Made by a program: the position numbers and the translations under genes. Below are positions 8,619 to 18,516 of a stretch of 64,000 nt of DNA, piece after piece. Location of the stretch: NCBI RefSeq assembly GCF_000739995.1, contig NZ_BBJX01000006.1, positions 124,001 through 188,000 on the forward strand, given 5' to 3'. Position 1 is the stretch's first letter. Each line of letters opens with the position of its first letter. Under the pieces are notes generated by a model, which did not search any database, was not told where the DNA came from, and was given only the letters and a program-made list of their open reading frames with translations. The stretch is from Comamonas granuli NBRC 101663. GTDB taxonomy: Bacteria > Pseudomonadota > Gammaproteobacteria > Burkholderiales > Burkholderiaceae_C.

Positions 8619-9278
8619 ATGCGCCTGCTGCTCGTCGAGGACGATCCCATGATCGGTGAAGCCGTGCGTGATCTGCTGCGCGGCGAGCACTATGCCGTGG
8701 ACTGGGCGACCGATGGCGCCATGGCCGATGCGGCGCTGGCCGCGCAAGCCTACGATCTGGTGCTGCTGGACCTGGGCTTGCCGCGCCGCGACGGCCTGGC
8801 CGTGCTGCGCGGCCTGCGGGCGCGCCGGGACCGCACTCCCGTGCTCGTGGCCACGGCGCGCGACGGCGTGGCCCAGCGCATCGAAGGGCTCGATGCCGGT
8901 GCCGACGACTACGTGCTCAAGCCCTACGATTTCGACGAACTGCTGGCACGCATCCGCGCGCTGCTGCGCCGCGCCGCCGGACGCGCCGAGCCGGTGTACG
9001 AGCACCAGGGCGTGGCCATAGCCCCGGCCACGCGCGAGGTGCGCGTGCAGGGGCGCGCCGTGGTGCTGTCGGCGCGCGAATGGGCGGTGCTCGAAGCGCT
9101 GCTCGCCCGTCCAGGGGCGGTGCTCTCGCGCCAGCAACTGGAGGACAAGCTCTACGGCTGGGGCGAAGAGGTCAGCAGCAACGCGGTCGAGGTCTACATC
9201 CATGGCCTGCGCAAGAAGCTCGGCGCGGGCCTGGTGCTCAACGTGCGCGGCGTGGGCTATATGGTGCCCAAGGCATGA
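8619..9278 (+). CDS. OmpR-family response regulator (QseB/PmrA-like)
   Basis: A 219-residue two-domain regulator. The receiver domain (1-120) has the acidic pocket in LLLVEDDP, the phosphoacceptor Asp51 in LLDLGLPRRDG, the switch Thr in LVATARDG and the conserved Lys in LKPYDFDEL. The C-terminal winged helix (about 125-219) has the recognition-helix region SSNAVEVYIHGLRKKLG and the terminal wing NVRGVGYMV typical of the QseB/PmrA/TctD group. Its stop overlaps the start of the kinase gene (ATGA), so the pair is translationally coupled. The 81-bp gap after the protease gene leaves room for a promoter. Confidence 0.92.
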   Translation: MRLLLVEDDPMIGEAVRDLLRGEHYAVDWATDGAMADAALAAQAYDLVLLDLGLPRRDGLAVLRGLRARRDRTPVLVATARDGVAQRIEGLDAGADDYVLKPYDFDELLARIRALLRRAAGRAEPVYEHQGVAIAPATREVRVQGRAVVLSAREWAVLEALLARPGAVLSRQQLEDKLYGWGEEVSSNAVEVYIHGLRKKLGAGLVLNVRGVGYMVPKA

Positions 9279-10690
9279 ATACGGCCAGGCGGTCGCCCGT
9301 GGGCCTGCCGCGCTCCCTGCGCGTGCGCCTGCTGGTCTTCCTGCTCGCGGCCATTGCCCTGGCCGCGGCGGTGCAGGGGGCGCTGGCCTACCGCAGCGCC
9401 CTGGCCGAAGCCGACGCCCTGTTCGACTACCACATGCAGCAGACGGCCTTTGCCCTGCGCGCCGGGCTGCCACCCATGGCGCCGGGCGTTGGGCCCGCGC
9501 CGCTGCCCGAGGACGAGAACCACGAATTCATCGTCCAGATCTGGACCCAGGAGGGGCTGCGCATCTTTGAATCTGCCGTGGGGGCGGCCTTGCCGCAGAT
9601 GGCCGTGCTGGGCTTTGCCGACGTGCGGGCGCGCGGGACCACCTACCGGGTGTTTTCCCTGCAGACGCGCGCGCAGGTCATCCAGGTCGCGCAGGACATG
9701 GCGGTGCGCCGCTCCATGGCGCGGGCGCTGGCGCTGCGCTCCCTGCTGCCCCTGGCCCTGATGGCGCCGCTGCTGGCCCTGGCGGTGTGGGCCGCCGTGA
9801 GCCGCCTGCTGGTCCCGGTCGAGCGGGTGCGCAGCGAGCTGGCGCAGCGCCAGGCGGGCGATTTGTCGCCCGTGGATGCGGCGGCACTGCCCGACGAGGT
9901 GGAGCCGCTGGTGCGTGAACTCAACCTGCTGTTTGCGCGCGTGCAGCAGGCTTTCGAGGCGCAGAGCCATTTTGTGGCCGATGCGGCGCACGAGCTGCGC
10001 TCGCCGCTGGCGGCGCTCAAGCTGCAGGTGCAGGGCCTGCGCCGGGCGCAGGACGAGGCGGCGCGCCGCCTGGCCGTGGCGCGCCTCGAAGCCGGCATCG
10101 ACCGTGCCGCGGGCCTGGTCGCGCAACTGCTCGTGCTGGCGCGCCAGGAAGCCCACGCAGCGCAAGGCGCCCCGGCCGAACCGGTGGACCTGGCCGGGGT
10201 CGTGCGCCTGGTGCTGGCCGATCTGGCGCCGGCGGCCCAGGCGCGCGGCATAGACCTGGGCCTGGCGCCGTTGCCCGAGGCGCCGCTGCCAGCCATTGCC
10301 GGGCAGCAGGAGGCGCTGCGCATCCTGGTGCGCAACCTGCTGGACAACGCCATCAAATACACGCCCGCCGGCGGCACGGTGGATGTGACCCTGCGCACGG
10401 CCGCCCGCCCGGATGGGCCGAGCGGGCCGGTACCCGTGGTCGAACTGGTGGTGGAGGACAGCGGCCCGGGCATTCCCGAGGCCGAGCGCGGCCGGGTGTT
10501 CGGCCGCTTCTACCGCACGGCCGCGGGCGCGCAGGGCGCTGGAGGCAGCGGACTGGGGCTGGCCATCGTGCACGCCATCGCTCGGCTGCACGGTGCGACG
10601 CTCGTTCTGGAGTCCTCCCGGCGCCTGGGCGGGCTGTGTGTGGTGCTGGGTTTTCCAGTGCTGGCGAGCGAGCCCGGGTTTGCGCTATAA
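9275..10690 (+). CDS. Sensor histidine kinase (QseC-like)
   Basis: A 471-residue membrane kinase, partner of the preceding response regulator. It has TM1 at about residues 14-34, a periplasmic sensor segment of about 120 residues with acidic motif [14 protein letters not shown]2 near residues 155-178, then the dimerisation H-box with phosphoacceptor His239 in [14 protein letters not shown], the N-box [11 protein letters not shown], and the G boxes VEDSGPGIP and GSGLGLAIV. Domain order and length match the QseC/TctE class. The signal sensed is not visible from sequence. The stop codon overlaps the -10 element of the rpmF promoter. Confidence 0.92.
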   Translation: MNTARRSPVGLPRSLRVRLLVFLLAAIALAAAVQGALAYRSALAEADALFDYHMQQTAFALRAGLPPMAPGVGPAPLPEDENHEFIVQIWTQEGLRIFESAVGAALPQMAVLGFADVRARGTTYRVFSLQTRAQVIQVAQDMAVRRSMARALALRSLLPLALMAPLLALAVWAAVSRLLVPVERVRSELAQRQAGDLSPVDAAALPDEVEPLVRELNLLFARVQQAFEAQSHFVADAAHELRSPLAALKLQVQGLRRAQDEAARRLAVARLEAGIDRAAGLVAQLLVLARQEAHAAQGAPAEPVDLAGVVRLVLADLAPAAQARGIDLGLAPLPEAPLPAIAGQQEALRILVRNLLDNAIKYTPAGGTVDVTLRTAARPDGPSGPVPVVELVVEDSGPGIPEAERGRVFGRFYRTAAGAQGAGGSGLGLAIVHAIARLHGATLVLESSRRLGGLCVVLGFPVLASEPGFAL

Positions 10691-10691
10691 T
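10686..10691 (+). promoter_or_regulatory. Likely -10 box for rpmF-plsX-fab
   Basis: A consensus TATAAT overlaps the stop codon of the histidine-kinase gene, 85 bp before rpmF. The best -35 candidate, CTGGCG at 10661, is weak and spaced 19 bp. This would give the ribosome/fatty-acid block its own promoter, independent of the two-component system. Confidence 0.55.
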
Positions 10692-10775
10692 GGCAGGCTT
10701 CGCGCGAAACCCCTCGTGTCTTTGGTTGGGCTGATCGCGTTTTCACCAACACCTTTTGAAGACCAGGAGCCCCTC

Positions 10776-10958
10776 ATGGCTGTTCAGCAAAACAAGAAAT
10801 CGCCGTCCAAGCGCGGCATGCACCGCTCGCACAATGCACTGACGGTGCCGGGCATCGCTGTGGAACCCACCACGGGCGAAACCCATCTGCGCCACCATAT
10901 CAGCCCCAACGGCTTCTATCGCGGCCGCCAGGTGCTGAAGAACAAGTCGGAAGCCTGA
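10776..10958 (+). CDS. rpmF: 50S ribosomal protein L32
   Basis: A 60-residue basic protein starting [20 protein letters not shown], the L32 signature, with [14 protein letters not shown] near the end. It contains no Cys, so it is the zinc-free form. A good Shine-Dalgarno (CAGGAG) precedes the ATG. rpmF heading the plsX-fab cluster is conserved across proteobacteria and couples ribosome and membrane-lipid synthesis. The DUF177 (YceD) gene that often precedes rpmF is not present here; a two-component system is in its place. Confidence 0.97.
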   Translation: MAVQQNKKSPSKRGMHRSHNALTVPGIAVEPTTGETHLRHHISPNGFYRGRQVLKNKSEA

Positions 10959-10987
10959 TCGGCATTTGCCCGAGGCCGTTTCCTCCC

Positions 10988-11023
10988 AGGCCCGTAGCTA
11001 CCGTACCGTAGCACGGGCCTTTG
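10988..11023 (+). terminator. Terminator/attenuator hairpin between rpmF and plsX
   Basis: AGGCCCGT(A)GCTAC pairs with GTAGCACGGGCCT: a 13-bp stem with one bulged A and a six-base loop, followed by TTTG. The short T run suggests partial termination, which would set rpmF expression above plsX. Confidence 0.65.
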
Positions 11024-11080
11024 TCGTATGTGCGTTCTGCGCGCCCGGCAAGGGGAGCCGTTTCACCAGAATCCTGTTGC

Positions 11081-12133
11081 ATGATCACACTGGCTGTTGA
11101 CTGCATGGGCGGCGACCATGGCCCCCATGTCACGCTGGCGGCGTGCCGCCATTTCCTCGATGCGCACGCCGATGCGCGCCTGCTCCTCGTGGGCCTGCCT
11201 GCGGCCCTGCAGGGCTTTGCCCATGAGCGCGCCACCGTGGTGCCGGCGAGCGAGGTGGTCGCCATGGACGATCCCATCGAGGTGGCCCTGCGCCGCAAGA
11301 AGGACTCTTCCATGCGCGTGGCCATCATGCAGGTGAAGGAGGGGGCGGCGGCCGCCGCCGTGTCCGCGGGCAATACGGGCGCGCTCATGGCGATTGCCCG
11401 TTACGTGCTCAAGACCCTCGACGGCATAGACCGGCCGGCCATTGCCACCCAGATGCCCAACGACAAGGGCGGCGCCACCACCGTGCTGGACCTCGGCGCC
11501 AACGTCGATTGCTCGGCTGAGCACCTGCTGCAGTTCGCGGTGATGGGCTCGGCCCTGGTGTCGGTGCTGCAGGAGGGCTCGCCCGCCGCCGTAGGCCTGC
11601 TCAATATTGGCGAAGAAACCATCAAGGGCAGTGAAATCATCAAGAGGGCTGGCGAATTGCTGCGATCTGCGGCTAACTCCGGCGATTTGAACTTCTACGG
11701 CAACGTCGAGGGCAATGACATCTTCAAGGGCACGGTGGATATCGTCGTCTGCGACGGCTTTGTGGGCAACGTCGCTCTCAAGGCCAGCGAAGGGGTCGCC
11801 TCGATGATCGTGGGTGGACTCAAGCAAGAGTTCAAGCGCAATATCTTCACCAAAATTGCCGCCATCATTGCGTATCCGGTGCTATCTGCGCTGATGAAGC
11901 GCATGGACTACCGGCGCTACAACGGCGCGGCCCTGCTCGGGCTGCGCGGGCTGGTGTTCAAGAGCCATGGTTCGGCCGATGTGCTGGCCTTTGAGCAGGC
12001 CTTGAACCGGGCGTATGATGCGGCCCGCAACAACCTGCTCGACCGAGTCCGGTCCCGGATTGCGCATGCGGCCCCCTTGCTGATGCCTGCCGCTGCCCAG
12101 TCCGTCCCGGAGGCGGCGGCCACCCAGCCTTGA
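11081..12133 (+). CDS. plsX: Phosphate acyltransferase
   Basis: PlsX makes acyl-phosphate from acyl-ACP, the first committed step to phosphatidic acid with PlsY. The 350-residue protein starts [15 protein letters not shown], the hallmark N-terminus, and includes [37 protein letters not shown] and [22 protein letters not shown] use the ATG at 11081; the longer frame to 11021 runs through the terminator hairpin. The stop overlaps the fabH start (TTGA), so translation is coupled. Confidence 0.96.
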   Translation: MITLAVDCMGGDHGPHVTLAACRHFLDAHADARLLLVGLPAALQGFAHERATVVPASEVVAMDDPIEVALRRKKDSSMRVAIMQVKEGAAAAAVSAGNTGALMAIARYVLKTLDGIDRPAIATQMPNDKGGATTVLDLGANVDCSAEHLLQFAVMGSALVSVLQEGSPAAVGLLNIGEETIKGSEIIKRAGELLRSAANSGDLNFYGNVEGNDIFKGTVDIVVCDGFVGNVALKASEGVASMIVGGLKQEFKRNIFTKIAAIIAYPVLSALMKRMDYRRYNGAALLGLRGLVFKSHGSADVLAFEQALNRAYDAARNNLLDRVRSRIAHAAPLLMPAAAQSVPEAAATQP

Positions 12134-13110
12134 ACACACGCTATTCCCGTATCACCGGCACCGGCAGCTACCTGCCGCCGCGCCGCGTCACCAATGCCGA
12201 ACTGGTGGCCGACCTGGCCGCCCGGGGGATCGAGTCCTCCCACCAATGGATCGTCGAGCGCACCGGCATCGAAGCGCGCCACTTCGCCGACGCCGGCGTG
12301 GCCTGCAGCGACCTCGCGCTGGAGGCTGCGCGCCAGGCCCTGCAGGCGGCCGGCGTGGCGGCGCAGGACATCGATCTCATCATCGTCGCCACGTCCACGC
12401 CGGACATGGTGTTTCCCTCCACGGCCTGCATTCTGCAGAACAAGCTGGGCATCGTGGGTTGCCCGGCCTTTGACGTGCAGGCGGTGTGCAGCGGCTTCGT
12501 CTATGCGCTCACGGTGGCGGACGCCATGATCCGTGCCGGCACGGCGCGCCGCGCCCTGGTGGTGGGGGCGGAAATCTTCAGCCGCCTCCTGGATTTCAAC
12601 GACCGCACGACCTGCGTGCTCTTCGGCGATGGCGCCGGTGCCGTGGTGCTGGAGGCTTCGGACGAACCGGGCATTCTGGCCAGCGACCTGCACGCCGATG
12701 GGCGCCATGTGGGCATCCTGTGCGTGCCGGGCCATGTCTCGGGCGGCCAGGCCACGGGCCACCCCCTGCTGACCATGGACGGCCCCGCCGTGTTCCGGCT
12801 CGCCGTGGGTGTGCTCGAGAGCGCGGCGCGCGCCGCCCTGGACAAGGCGGGGCTGGCCGCATCCGACATCGACTGGCTCATTCCGCACCAGGCCAATATC
12901 CGCATCATGCAGGGCACGGCACGCAAGCTCCGGCTGCCGCTCGAGCGCATGGTGGTCACCGTGCACGAACACGGCAACACCTCTGCGGCGTCCATTCCGC
13001 TGGCGCTGGACCATGCGGTGCGCGCCGGGCGCATCCACCGGGGCGAGACGGTGCTGCTCGAAGGCGTGGGCGGCGGCTTCACCTGGGGCGCTGTGCTATT
13101 GAAAATGTAG
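12130..13110 (+). CDS. fabH: 3-oxoacyl-ACP synthase III (KAS III)
   Basis: FabH starts each fatty acid by condensing acetyl-CoA with malonyl-ACP. The 326-residue protein has the Cys-His-Asn triad at Cys120 (AVCSGF), His253 ([10 protein letters not shown]) and Asn283 ([10 protein letters not shown]), plus [10 protein letters not shown] at the C-terminus. The start codon is a TTG overlapping the plsX stop; the next in-frame ATG is far inside the fold, so TTG is the best choice. The last codons (LLKM) and the stop lie inside an intergenic palindromic repeat, which therefore forms the natural end of the gene. Confidence 0.95.
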   Translation: MNTRYSRITGTGSYLPPRRVTNAELVADLAARGIESSHQWIVERTGIEARHFADAGVACSDLALEAARQALQAAGVAAQDIDLIIVATSTPDMVFPSTACILQNKLGIVGCPAFDVQAVCSGFVYALTVADAMIRAGTARRALVVGAEIFSRLLDFNDRTTCVLFGDGAGAVVLEASDEPGILASDLHADGRHVGILCVPGHVSGGQATGHPLLTMDGPAVFRLAVGVLESAARAALDKAGLAASDIDWLIPHQANIRIMQGTARKLRLPLERMVVTVHEHGNTSAASIPLALDHAVRAGRIHRGETVLLEGVGGGFTWGAVLLKM

Positions 13111-13160
13111 CTTTTGGCGCTTGATGGATAAGCGCTAGAGGCCGATTTGACTGTATTTTT
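13098..13160 (+). repeat. Short palindromic repeat (copy b), overlapping fabH stop
   Basis: TTGAAAATGTAGCTTTTGGC, GCTTGATGGATAAGC, GCTAGAGGCCGATTTGA. The GCGCTT/AAGCGC arms pair around GATGGAT. The TAG in the repeat serves as the fabH stop codon. Confidence 0.75.
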
Positions 13161-13170
13161 CAGAACCACC

Positions 13171-14121
13171 ATGAAGAATTTCGCATTCGTCTTTCCCGGC
13201 CAGGGCTCGCAGGCCGTGGGCATGCTCGATGGCTGGGGCGATCACCCCGCTGTGGCCCAGACGCTGCAGGAAGCGTCCGACGCCCTGGGCGAAGACGTGG
13301 GCCGCCTGATCCACGAAGGCCCCAAGGAGGCGCTGGCCCTGACCACCAACACCCAGCCGGTGATGCTGGTGGCCGGCGTGGCAGCCTGGCGCGTCTGGCG
13401 CGCCGAGGGCGGTGCGCTACCGGCCGCTGTGGCCGGGCACTCGCTCGGCGAATACTCGGCGCTGGTGGCGTCCGGCGTGCTCACGCTGGCCCAGGCGGCG
13501 CCGCTGGTGCGCCTGCGCGCCGCCGCCATGCAGGAAGCCGTGCCCGTGGGCACCGGCGCCATGGCCGCGATTCTGGGCCTGGGTGCAGCAAAAGTAATAG
13601 CTGGTTGCGCAGAAGTGACGCGCGCCCTGGGCCAAAACGGCACTGAAGTGGTCGAGGCGGTCAATTTCAACGATCCGGCCCAGACCGTGATTGCAGGCAG
13701 CAAGGCGGCCGTCGAGAAGGCCTGCGAAGCCCTCAAGGCCGCCGGTGCCAAGCGCGCGCTACCGCTGCCGGTGTCGGCGCCCTTTCATTCCAGCCTGATG
13801 AAGCCTGCCGCCGAGAAGCTGCGTGCCGCCCTGGCCACCACGCCACTGGCGGCGCCGCAGATCCCGGTGCTCAACAATATCGACGTGGCCGTGCAGCAGG
13901 ACGCCGACGCCATCCGTGACGCGCTCTACCGCCAGGCCTTCGGCCCCGTGCGCTGGGTGGAGTGCGTGCAGGCGCTCAAGGCCCGCGGCATCACCCACAT
14001 CGTCGAATGCGGCCCCGGCAAGGTGCTGGCGGGCATGACCAAGCGCATCGACGCCGAACTGACGGGCGCGGCACTGTACGACCCGGCCACCCTGAATGAA
14101 GTGAAGGAACTGCTGGCATGA
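13171..14121 (+). CDS. fabD: Malonyl-CoA:ACP transacylase
   Basis: FabD charges ACP with malonyl groups for chain elongation. The 316-residue protein opens MKNFAFVFPGQGSQAVGM; the nucleophile is Ser91 in GHSLGEYSA and the catalytic His206 is in SAPFHSSLM. I start at the ATG at 13171, where the family begins, rather than an upstream GTG-like extension to 13147. About residues 139-157 (AAKVIAGCAEVTRALGQNG) are encoded by a copy of the local palindromic repeat and are longer than the equivalent loop in E. coli FabD. The stop overlaps the fabG start (ATGA). Confidence 0.96.
   Translation: MKNFAFVFPGQGSQAVGMLDGWGDHPAVAQTLQEASDALGEDVGRLIHEGPKEALALTTNTQPVMLVAGVAAWRVWRAEGGALPAAVAGHSLGEYSALVASGVLTLAQAAPLVRLRAAAMQEAVPVGTGAMAAILGLGAAKVIAGCAEVTRALGQNGTEVVEAVNFNDPAQTVIAGSKAAVEKACEALKAAGAKRALPLPVSAPFHSSLMKPAAEKLRAALATTPLAAPQIPVLNNIDVAVQQDADAIRDALYRQAFGPVRWVECVQALKARGITHIVECGPGKVLAGMTKRIDAELTGAALYDPATLNEVKELLA
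13587..13640 (+). repeat. Repeat-like segment inside fabD (copy i)
   Basis: AAAAGTAATAGCTGGTTGCG followed by a spacer, then CGCGCCCTGGGCCAAAACGG, aligns along its length with the intergenic repeat (GATAGCTGGTAGCGC, spacer, GGGCGCTAGAGGCC). It is read in frame as KVIAGCAEV and onward. Confidence 0.5.
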
Positions 14122-14864
14122 GCGCATCCACCGCAACCCCCACCGTGGCGCTGGTCACGGGTGCTTCGCGCGGCATCGGCGCCGCCATCGCCCTGGAACT
14201 GGCCGCGCGCGGCCACCAGGTCATCGGCACGGCCACCACCGACGATGGCGCAGCGCGCATCACCCAGGCGCTGGCCGCCTACCCGGGCTGCCGGGGTGCC
14301 AACCTCAATGTGAACGACGCGGCGGCGGTCGAGGCGCTGATCGACGGCATCGTCAAGGGCCAGGGCGGCCTGCATGTGCTGGTGAACAACGCCGGCATCA
14401 CGCGCGACCAGCTTGCCATGCGCATGAAGGACGACGACTGGGACGCCGTGCTGGACACCAACCTCAAGGCCGTGTTCCGCGTCAGCCGTGCCGCGATCAA
14501 GCCCATGATGAAGCAGCGCTACGGCCGCATCATCAGCATCACCAGCGTGGTGGGTGCGTCGGGCAACCCCGGCCAGGCCAACTACGCTGCCGCCAAGGCG
14601 GGCGTGGCGGGCATGACGCGCTCGCTGGCGCGCGAGCTGGGCAGCCGCAACATCACGGTCAACTGCGTGGCGCCGGGCTTCATCCAGACCGACATGACGG
14701 CCGAGCTGTCCGCAGAGCAGCACAAGGCCCTGCAGGCGCAGATTCCGCTGGGCCACATGGGCCAGCCCGTCGACATCGCCCACGCCGTGGCCTACCTGGC
14801 ATCGCGCGAGGCGGGTTACGTGACCGGGCAGGAGCTGCACGTCAACGGCGGCATGTATATGTAG
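14118..14864 (+). CDS. fabG: 3-oxoacyl-ACP reductase
   Basis: FabG is the NADPH-dependent ketoreductase of the elongation cycle. The 248-residue short-chain dehydrogenase has the cofactor motif TGASRGIG, NNAG at the end of strand 4, and the catalytic set Ser143, Tyr156, Lys160 with the same spacing as E. coli FabG. C-terminal GYVTGQELHVNGGMYM is typical. It overlaps fabD by four bases. A 108-bp gap with a possible promoter separates it from acpP. Confidence 0.96.
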   Translation: MSASTATPTVALVTGASRGIGAAIALELAARGHQVIGTATTDDGAARITQALAAYPGCRGANLNVNDAAAVEALIDGIVKGQGGLHVLVNNAGITRDQLAMRMKDDDWDAVLDTNLKAVFRVSRAAIKPMMKQRYGRIISITSVVGASGNPGQANYAAAKAGVAGMTRSLARELGSRNITVNCVAPGFIQTDMTAELSAEQHKALQAQIPLGHMGQPVDIAHAVAYLASREAGYVTGQELHVNGGMYM

Positions 14865-14927
14865 CATGCCGCGCTAGAAACACGCCGATCCATCCGTGCG
14901 GCGGGCGGTTTAGGGCACATTCCTTAA

Positions 14928-15212
<285 letters not shown>

Positions 15213-15267
15213 GCGGCGCACCGCGCGCCGCTGTACCTGCAGCGATCAGCACAAGGTTTTTTCACGC

Positions 15268-16512
15268 ATGAGCCGTCGTCGCGTAGTCGTGACCGGCCTG
15301 GGCTGTGTCACTCCCGTAGGCAATACGGTGGCTGATGCCTGGGCCAACCTCCTGGCCGGTAAATCCGGCATTGACCTCATCACCAAGTTCGATGCGTCGA
15401 ACTTCGCCTGCAGAATTGCCGGCGAGGTCCGGGGGTTTGACCTCGAGTCCTACATCAGCGCCAAGGAGGCGCGCAGCATGGACTCGTTCATCCATTACGG
15501 CATCGCCGCGGCCACCCAGGCCGTGCGTGACGCAGGTTTGCCCACGGGCGATGCCCTGAGCGAAGAGCAGGCCACGCGCATTGGCTGCGTCATCGGCTCG
15601 GGCATCGGCGGCCTGCCGCTGATCGAGGAAACCCACACCGAGTACGTCAACCGCGGCCCGCGGCGCATCACGCCCTTCTTCGTCCCGGCGTCCATCATCA
15701 ACATGGTGGCGGGCCATGTGTCCATGCGCTTTGGCTTCAAGGGGCCGAACCTCGCCGTCGTCACCGCCTGCACCACAGGCCTGCACTGCATCGGCGAGGC
15801 GGGCCGCATGATCGAGTATGGCGATGCCGACGTGGTCGTGGCCGGCGGCTCGGAGGCCACGGTCTCGCCCCTGGGCATAGGCGGCTTTGCCGCGATGCGT
15901 GCGCTGTCCACGCGCAACGACGCCCCCCAGGCGGCCTCCCGCCCCTGGGACAAGGACCGCGACGGCTTCGTGCTGGGCGAGGGTGCCGGCGTGGTCGTGC
16001 TGGAAGAGTACGAGCATGCCAAGGCCCGCGGCGCGCGCATCTACGCCGAGCTCTCGGGCTACGGCATGAGCGCCGACGCCGGTCACATGACGGCCCCCAG
16101 CATGGACGGCCCGCGCCGCGCCATGCTCGCTGCACTGCGCAACGCCGGTCTCCCGGCCGATGCGGTGGGCTACCTCAACGCGCACGGCACCTCCACCCCG
16201 CTGGGGGACGTGAACGAGTCCAACGCCATCAAGGCGGCCCTGGGCGCGCATGCGCACCAGGTCGTCGTGAGCTCCACCAAGTCCATGACCGGCCACCTGC
16301 TGGGCGGCGCCGGGGGCATTGAGAGCATCTTCACCATCCTGGCGCTGTACCACCAGCAGATCCCGCCCACCATCAACCTGGATGCCCAGGACCCCGAGTG
16401 CGACCTGGACTACTGCGCCCATACTGCGCGCGACCTGAAGTTCGACGTCGCCATGAAGAACAACTTCGGCTTTGGCGGAACCAACGGCACTCTGGTGTTC
16501 CGCCGGGTCTGA
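15268..16512 (+). CDS. fabF: 3-oxoacyl-ACP synthase II (KAS II)
   Basis: FabF extends acyl chains and sets the balance of unsaturated C16/C18 acids. The 414-residue protein has the Cys-His-His triad at Cys168 (TACTTGLH), His306 ([11 protein letters not shown]) and His343 ([10 protein letters not shown]), and the C-terminal [12 protein letters not shown]. It is 55 bp behind acpP, the standard acpP-fabF order. The next gene begins 60 bp after its stop. Confidence 0.97.
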   Translation: MSRRRVVVTGLGCVTPVGNTVADAWANLLAGKSGIDLITKFDASNFACRIAGEVRGFDLESYISAKEARSMDSFIHYGIAAATQAVRDAGLPTGDALSEEQATRIGCVIGSGIGGLPLIEETHTEYVNRGPRRITPFFVPASIINMVAGHVSMRFGFKGPNLAVVTACTTGLHCIGEAGRMIEYGDADVVVAGGSEATVSPLGIGGFAAMRALSTRNDAPQAASRPWDKDRDGFVLGEGAGVVVLEEYEHAKARGARIYAELSGYGMSADAGHMTAPSMDGPRRAMLAALRNAGLPADAVGYLNAHGTSTPLGDVNESNAIKAALGAHAHQVVVSSTKSMTGHLLGGAGGIESIFTILALYHQQIPPTINLDAQDPECDLDYCAHTARDLKFDVAMKNNFGFGGTNGTLVFRRV

Positions 16513-16572
16513 CGCCGGCCCGGCACCCCGCGCCCCGGCCCCGCCTGTGCCGGCGTGCGCAGGACCTGCGCC

Positions 16573-17070
16573 ATGACCGGCCCAGCCGCGCGCCGGCAGG
16601 CGCCGCCCGTGCACTATCCCGTAGCGCGCAGCCGCTGGCTCGCCGGCGTGCTCTGCGCCGTGGCGCTGGCAGGCCTGGCCGCACTGCTCGTCTGGGCCCT
16701 GTGGGGTGCCGGGCAGCATGCCTGGTGGGTGGTGCCGGCCTGCATGGGCGCTTGGCTGGCAGCCTGCCTGTCCGCCGGGCGCCAGTGGCACGCGCAGCCG
16801 CTGGGCGTGCTGCACTGGACGGGCAGCCACTGGGACTTGCAGGCGGGCAGGCAGAGCCTGGCGCAGGCGCGCCTGCAAGTGCACCTGGACCTGCAGCAGC
16901 GCATGGGCGTATGCCTGGTGGCCCCGCAGGGCGCGCGCTGCTGGCTCTGGCTCGAATCGCGCACCCAGCCCGAGCGCTGGAGCGCGCTGCGCCGTGCGGT
17001 ATATTCGCGCGCCGGCGTCGATTCTGCCGACACGGCGACGCCTCCCACCCGGCCGGACGAAGGACCGTGA
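16573..17070 (+). CDS. Small membrane protein of unknown function between fabF and rpoE
   Basis: I do not recognise this 165-residue protein as a defined family. It has two hydrophobic segments close together (about residues 22-47 and 52-68), then a soluble C-terminal part rich in Trp, Leu and Arg with alternating hydrophobic pattern (VLHWTGSHWDLQAG). This layout, two membrane helices and a small cytoplasmic domain, resembles the YgfX/CptA-type proteins, but that is only an impression. The ATG at 16573 has AGGA eight bases upstream; a longer frame starts at 16555 (GTG). It ends 19 bp before rpoE and is probably co-transcribed with it. Confidence 0.6.
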   Translation: MTGPAARRQAPPVHYPVARSRWLAGVLCAVALAGLAALLVWALWGAGQHAWWVVPACMGAWLAACLSAGRQWHAQPLGVLHWTGSHWDLQAGRQSLAQARLQVHLDLQQRMGVCLVAPQGARCWLWLESRTQPERWSALRRAVYSRAGVDSADTATPPTRPDEGP

Positions 17071-17089
17071 GCCGCAAGCCCCCATTGCC

Positions 17090-17728
17090 ATGACCCATCC
17101 ATCGTCCGCTTCTCCCCCGCCAAGCCCGGCCGACAGCGACCTGCTGCTGGTCGAGCGCACCGTGGCCGGGGATTTGCGCGCCTACGACCTGCTGGTGATC
17201 AAGTACCAGCGCCGCATCGAGCGTCTCATCGGCCGCATGGTGCGCGACACCGATCTGGTGCAGGACATTGCGCAAGAGACCTTTCTGCGCGCCTACCGTG
17301 CGCTGCACCAGTTCCGTGGCGAAGCCCAGTTCTACACCTGGCTGTACCGCATTGCCGTGAACACGGCCAAGAAGGCCTTGATGGACCTCAAGCGCGACCC
17401 CGTGGTGTACGAGGGGGCGCTGCGGCCCGAGGGCGAAGACGATGAAACTTCCCGCCCCGTGCAGGAACCAACCAGCGACGAAACCCCCGAGACCGTGCTG
17501 GCAGCACAGGAAATTGCGGCCGCTGTGAATGCCGCGATGGAAGCGCTGCCCGAGGATTTGCGCCAGGCTGTGACGCTGCGCGAGATCGAGGGCTTGAGCT
17601 ACGAGGAAATCGCCACGGCCATGGCTTGCCCGATCGGTACGGTGCGCTCGCGCATCTTCCGGGCACGTGAGGCCATATCGGCGCGTGTGCGCCCGCTGCT
17701 GGAAAACCGCAGTGGCAAGCGCTGGTGA
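17090..17728 (+). CDS. rpoE: RNA polymerase sigma factor RpoE (sigma-24, AlgU)
   Basis: Group IV (ECF) sigma factor that turns on the envelope-stress regulon. The 212-residue protein has region 2 (LVIKYQRRIERLIGRM, then DIAQETFLRAYRAL and FYTWLYRIAVNTAK) and region 4 (LPEDLRQAVTLREIEGLSYE, then IGTVRSRIFRARE). The 10-residue Pro/Ser-rich N-terminal extension is harmless. It is followed after 42 bp by its anti-sigma factor rseA and then a DegP/MucD protease, the arrangement known for this class. Confidence 0.95.
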   Translation: MTHPSSASPPPSPADSDLLLVERTVAGDLRAYDLLVIKYQRRIERLIGRMVRDTDLVQDIAQETFLRAYRALHQFRGEAQFYTWLYRIAVNTAKKALMDLKRDPVVYEGALRPEGEDDETSRPVQEPTSDETPETVLAAQEIAAAVNAAMEALPEDLRQAVTLREIEGLSYEEIATAMACPIGTVRSRIFRAREAISARVRPLLENRSGKRW

Positions 17729-17770
17729 TGGGGTGGTGGCGTACGCGAGTGAGACGATGGCGAGGCAGGT

Positions 17771-18391
17771 ATGAGCATGGACCAGGAACTGAAATTGCGT
17801 GAACAGTTGTCGGCGCTGGCGGATGGCCAGTTGCCTGCCGGAGAGTTGCCGCCGGTGCTGGACTATGCCGGCCAGGCGGCAGGCCGGCAAGCGTGGCTGG
17901 AGTACCAGCTCATCGGTGATGCGCTGCGCTCGGCCGAGCTGGCGCGTGCCAGTGCGGCCCCGGCGTTTCTGGCCGGGCTGCACGAGCGCCTGGCGCAGGA
18001 GCCGGCTGTGCCGCGCCCTGCGCCGCACGCCGAGCGACAGGCGCCGGGCGCAGGCGCGCTGGCGCGCGGCGAGGCGGCCAACCAGGCGCTGTTCCGCTGG
18101 AAGATGATGGCCGGCATTGCCTCGCTCGCGGCGGTCTCGGCCCTGGGCTGGAATGTGCTGGACGCCGTGCGCGGCCCGGCCGCCGGAGCCCAACTGGCCG
18201 CGGCGCCCGCGCGTGCCGACACCGCCAGCGTGCAGGTCGCTGCCCAGCCTGCGGCCGACAGCCAGGTCATGCTGCGCGACCCGCGGCTCGACGAACTGCT
18301 CGCCGCCCGCAGGCAGTACAGCGGCGCCAATGCGCTGCAGATGCCGGCGCGCTTCCTGCGCAACACCACGCTGGAAGAGCCGCAGCGCTGA
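17771..18391 (+). CDS. rseA: Sigma-E anti-sigma factor RseA
   Basis: A 206-residue single-pass inner-membrane protein. The cytoplasmic N-terminal domain opens LREQLSALADGQLPAGELPP, the RseA_N signature that binds sigma-E, and continues with WLEYQLIGDALRS. One transmembrane helix lies at about residues 114-132 (MMAGIASLAAVSALGW). The periplasmic part (about 133-206) is short and Ala-rich. AGG sits five bases before the ATG; a second ATG two codons later is possible. The periplasmic regulator RseB, which normally follows, is not encoded here. Confidence 0.88.
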   Translation: MSMDQELKLREQLSALADGQLPAGELPPVLDYAGQAAGRQAWLEYQLIGDALRSAELARASAAPAFLAGLHERLAQEPAVPRPAPHAERQAPGAGALARGEAANQALFRWKMMAGIASLAAVSALGWNVLDAVRGPAAGAQLAAAPARADTASVQVAAQPAADSQVMLRDPRLDELLAARRQYSGANALQMPARFLRNTTLEEPQR

Positions 18392-18516
18392 ATCCCCAGG
18401 CGCTGCGCCGTGTGCGCACGCGGCCCGCGCGCACGGGGAACCAAAGTGCGTGCCCGGCCTTCACAGAGCAGGTGCCGGCGCCTCCGCCGGCCTACCGCAT
18501 CATGAGAGGTACACCG

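Noticed and set aside
6588-9473. 961-codon open frame on the minus strand opposite the protease and two-component genes
   Set aside because: Pro/Arg/His/Gly-rich shadow translation of GC-rich coding DNA; the plus-strand genes have full catalytic motifs.
11640-11940. More repeat copies inside plsX
   Set aside because: Short resemblances (GCTATCTGCGC, CGGCGCTAC) fall in protein segments conserved across all PlsX, so chance is enough.
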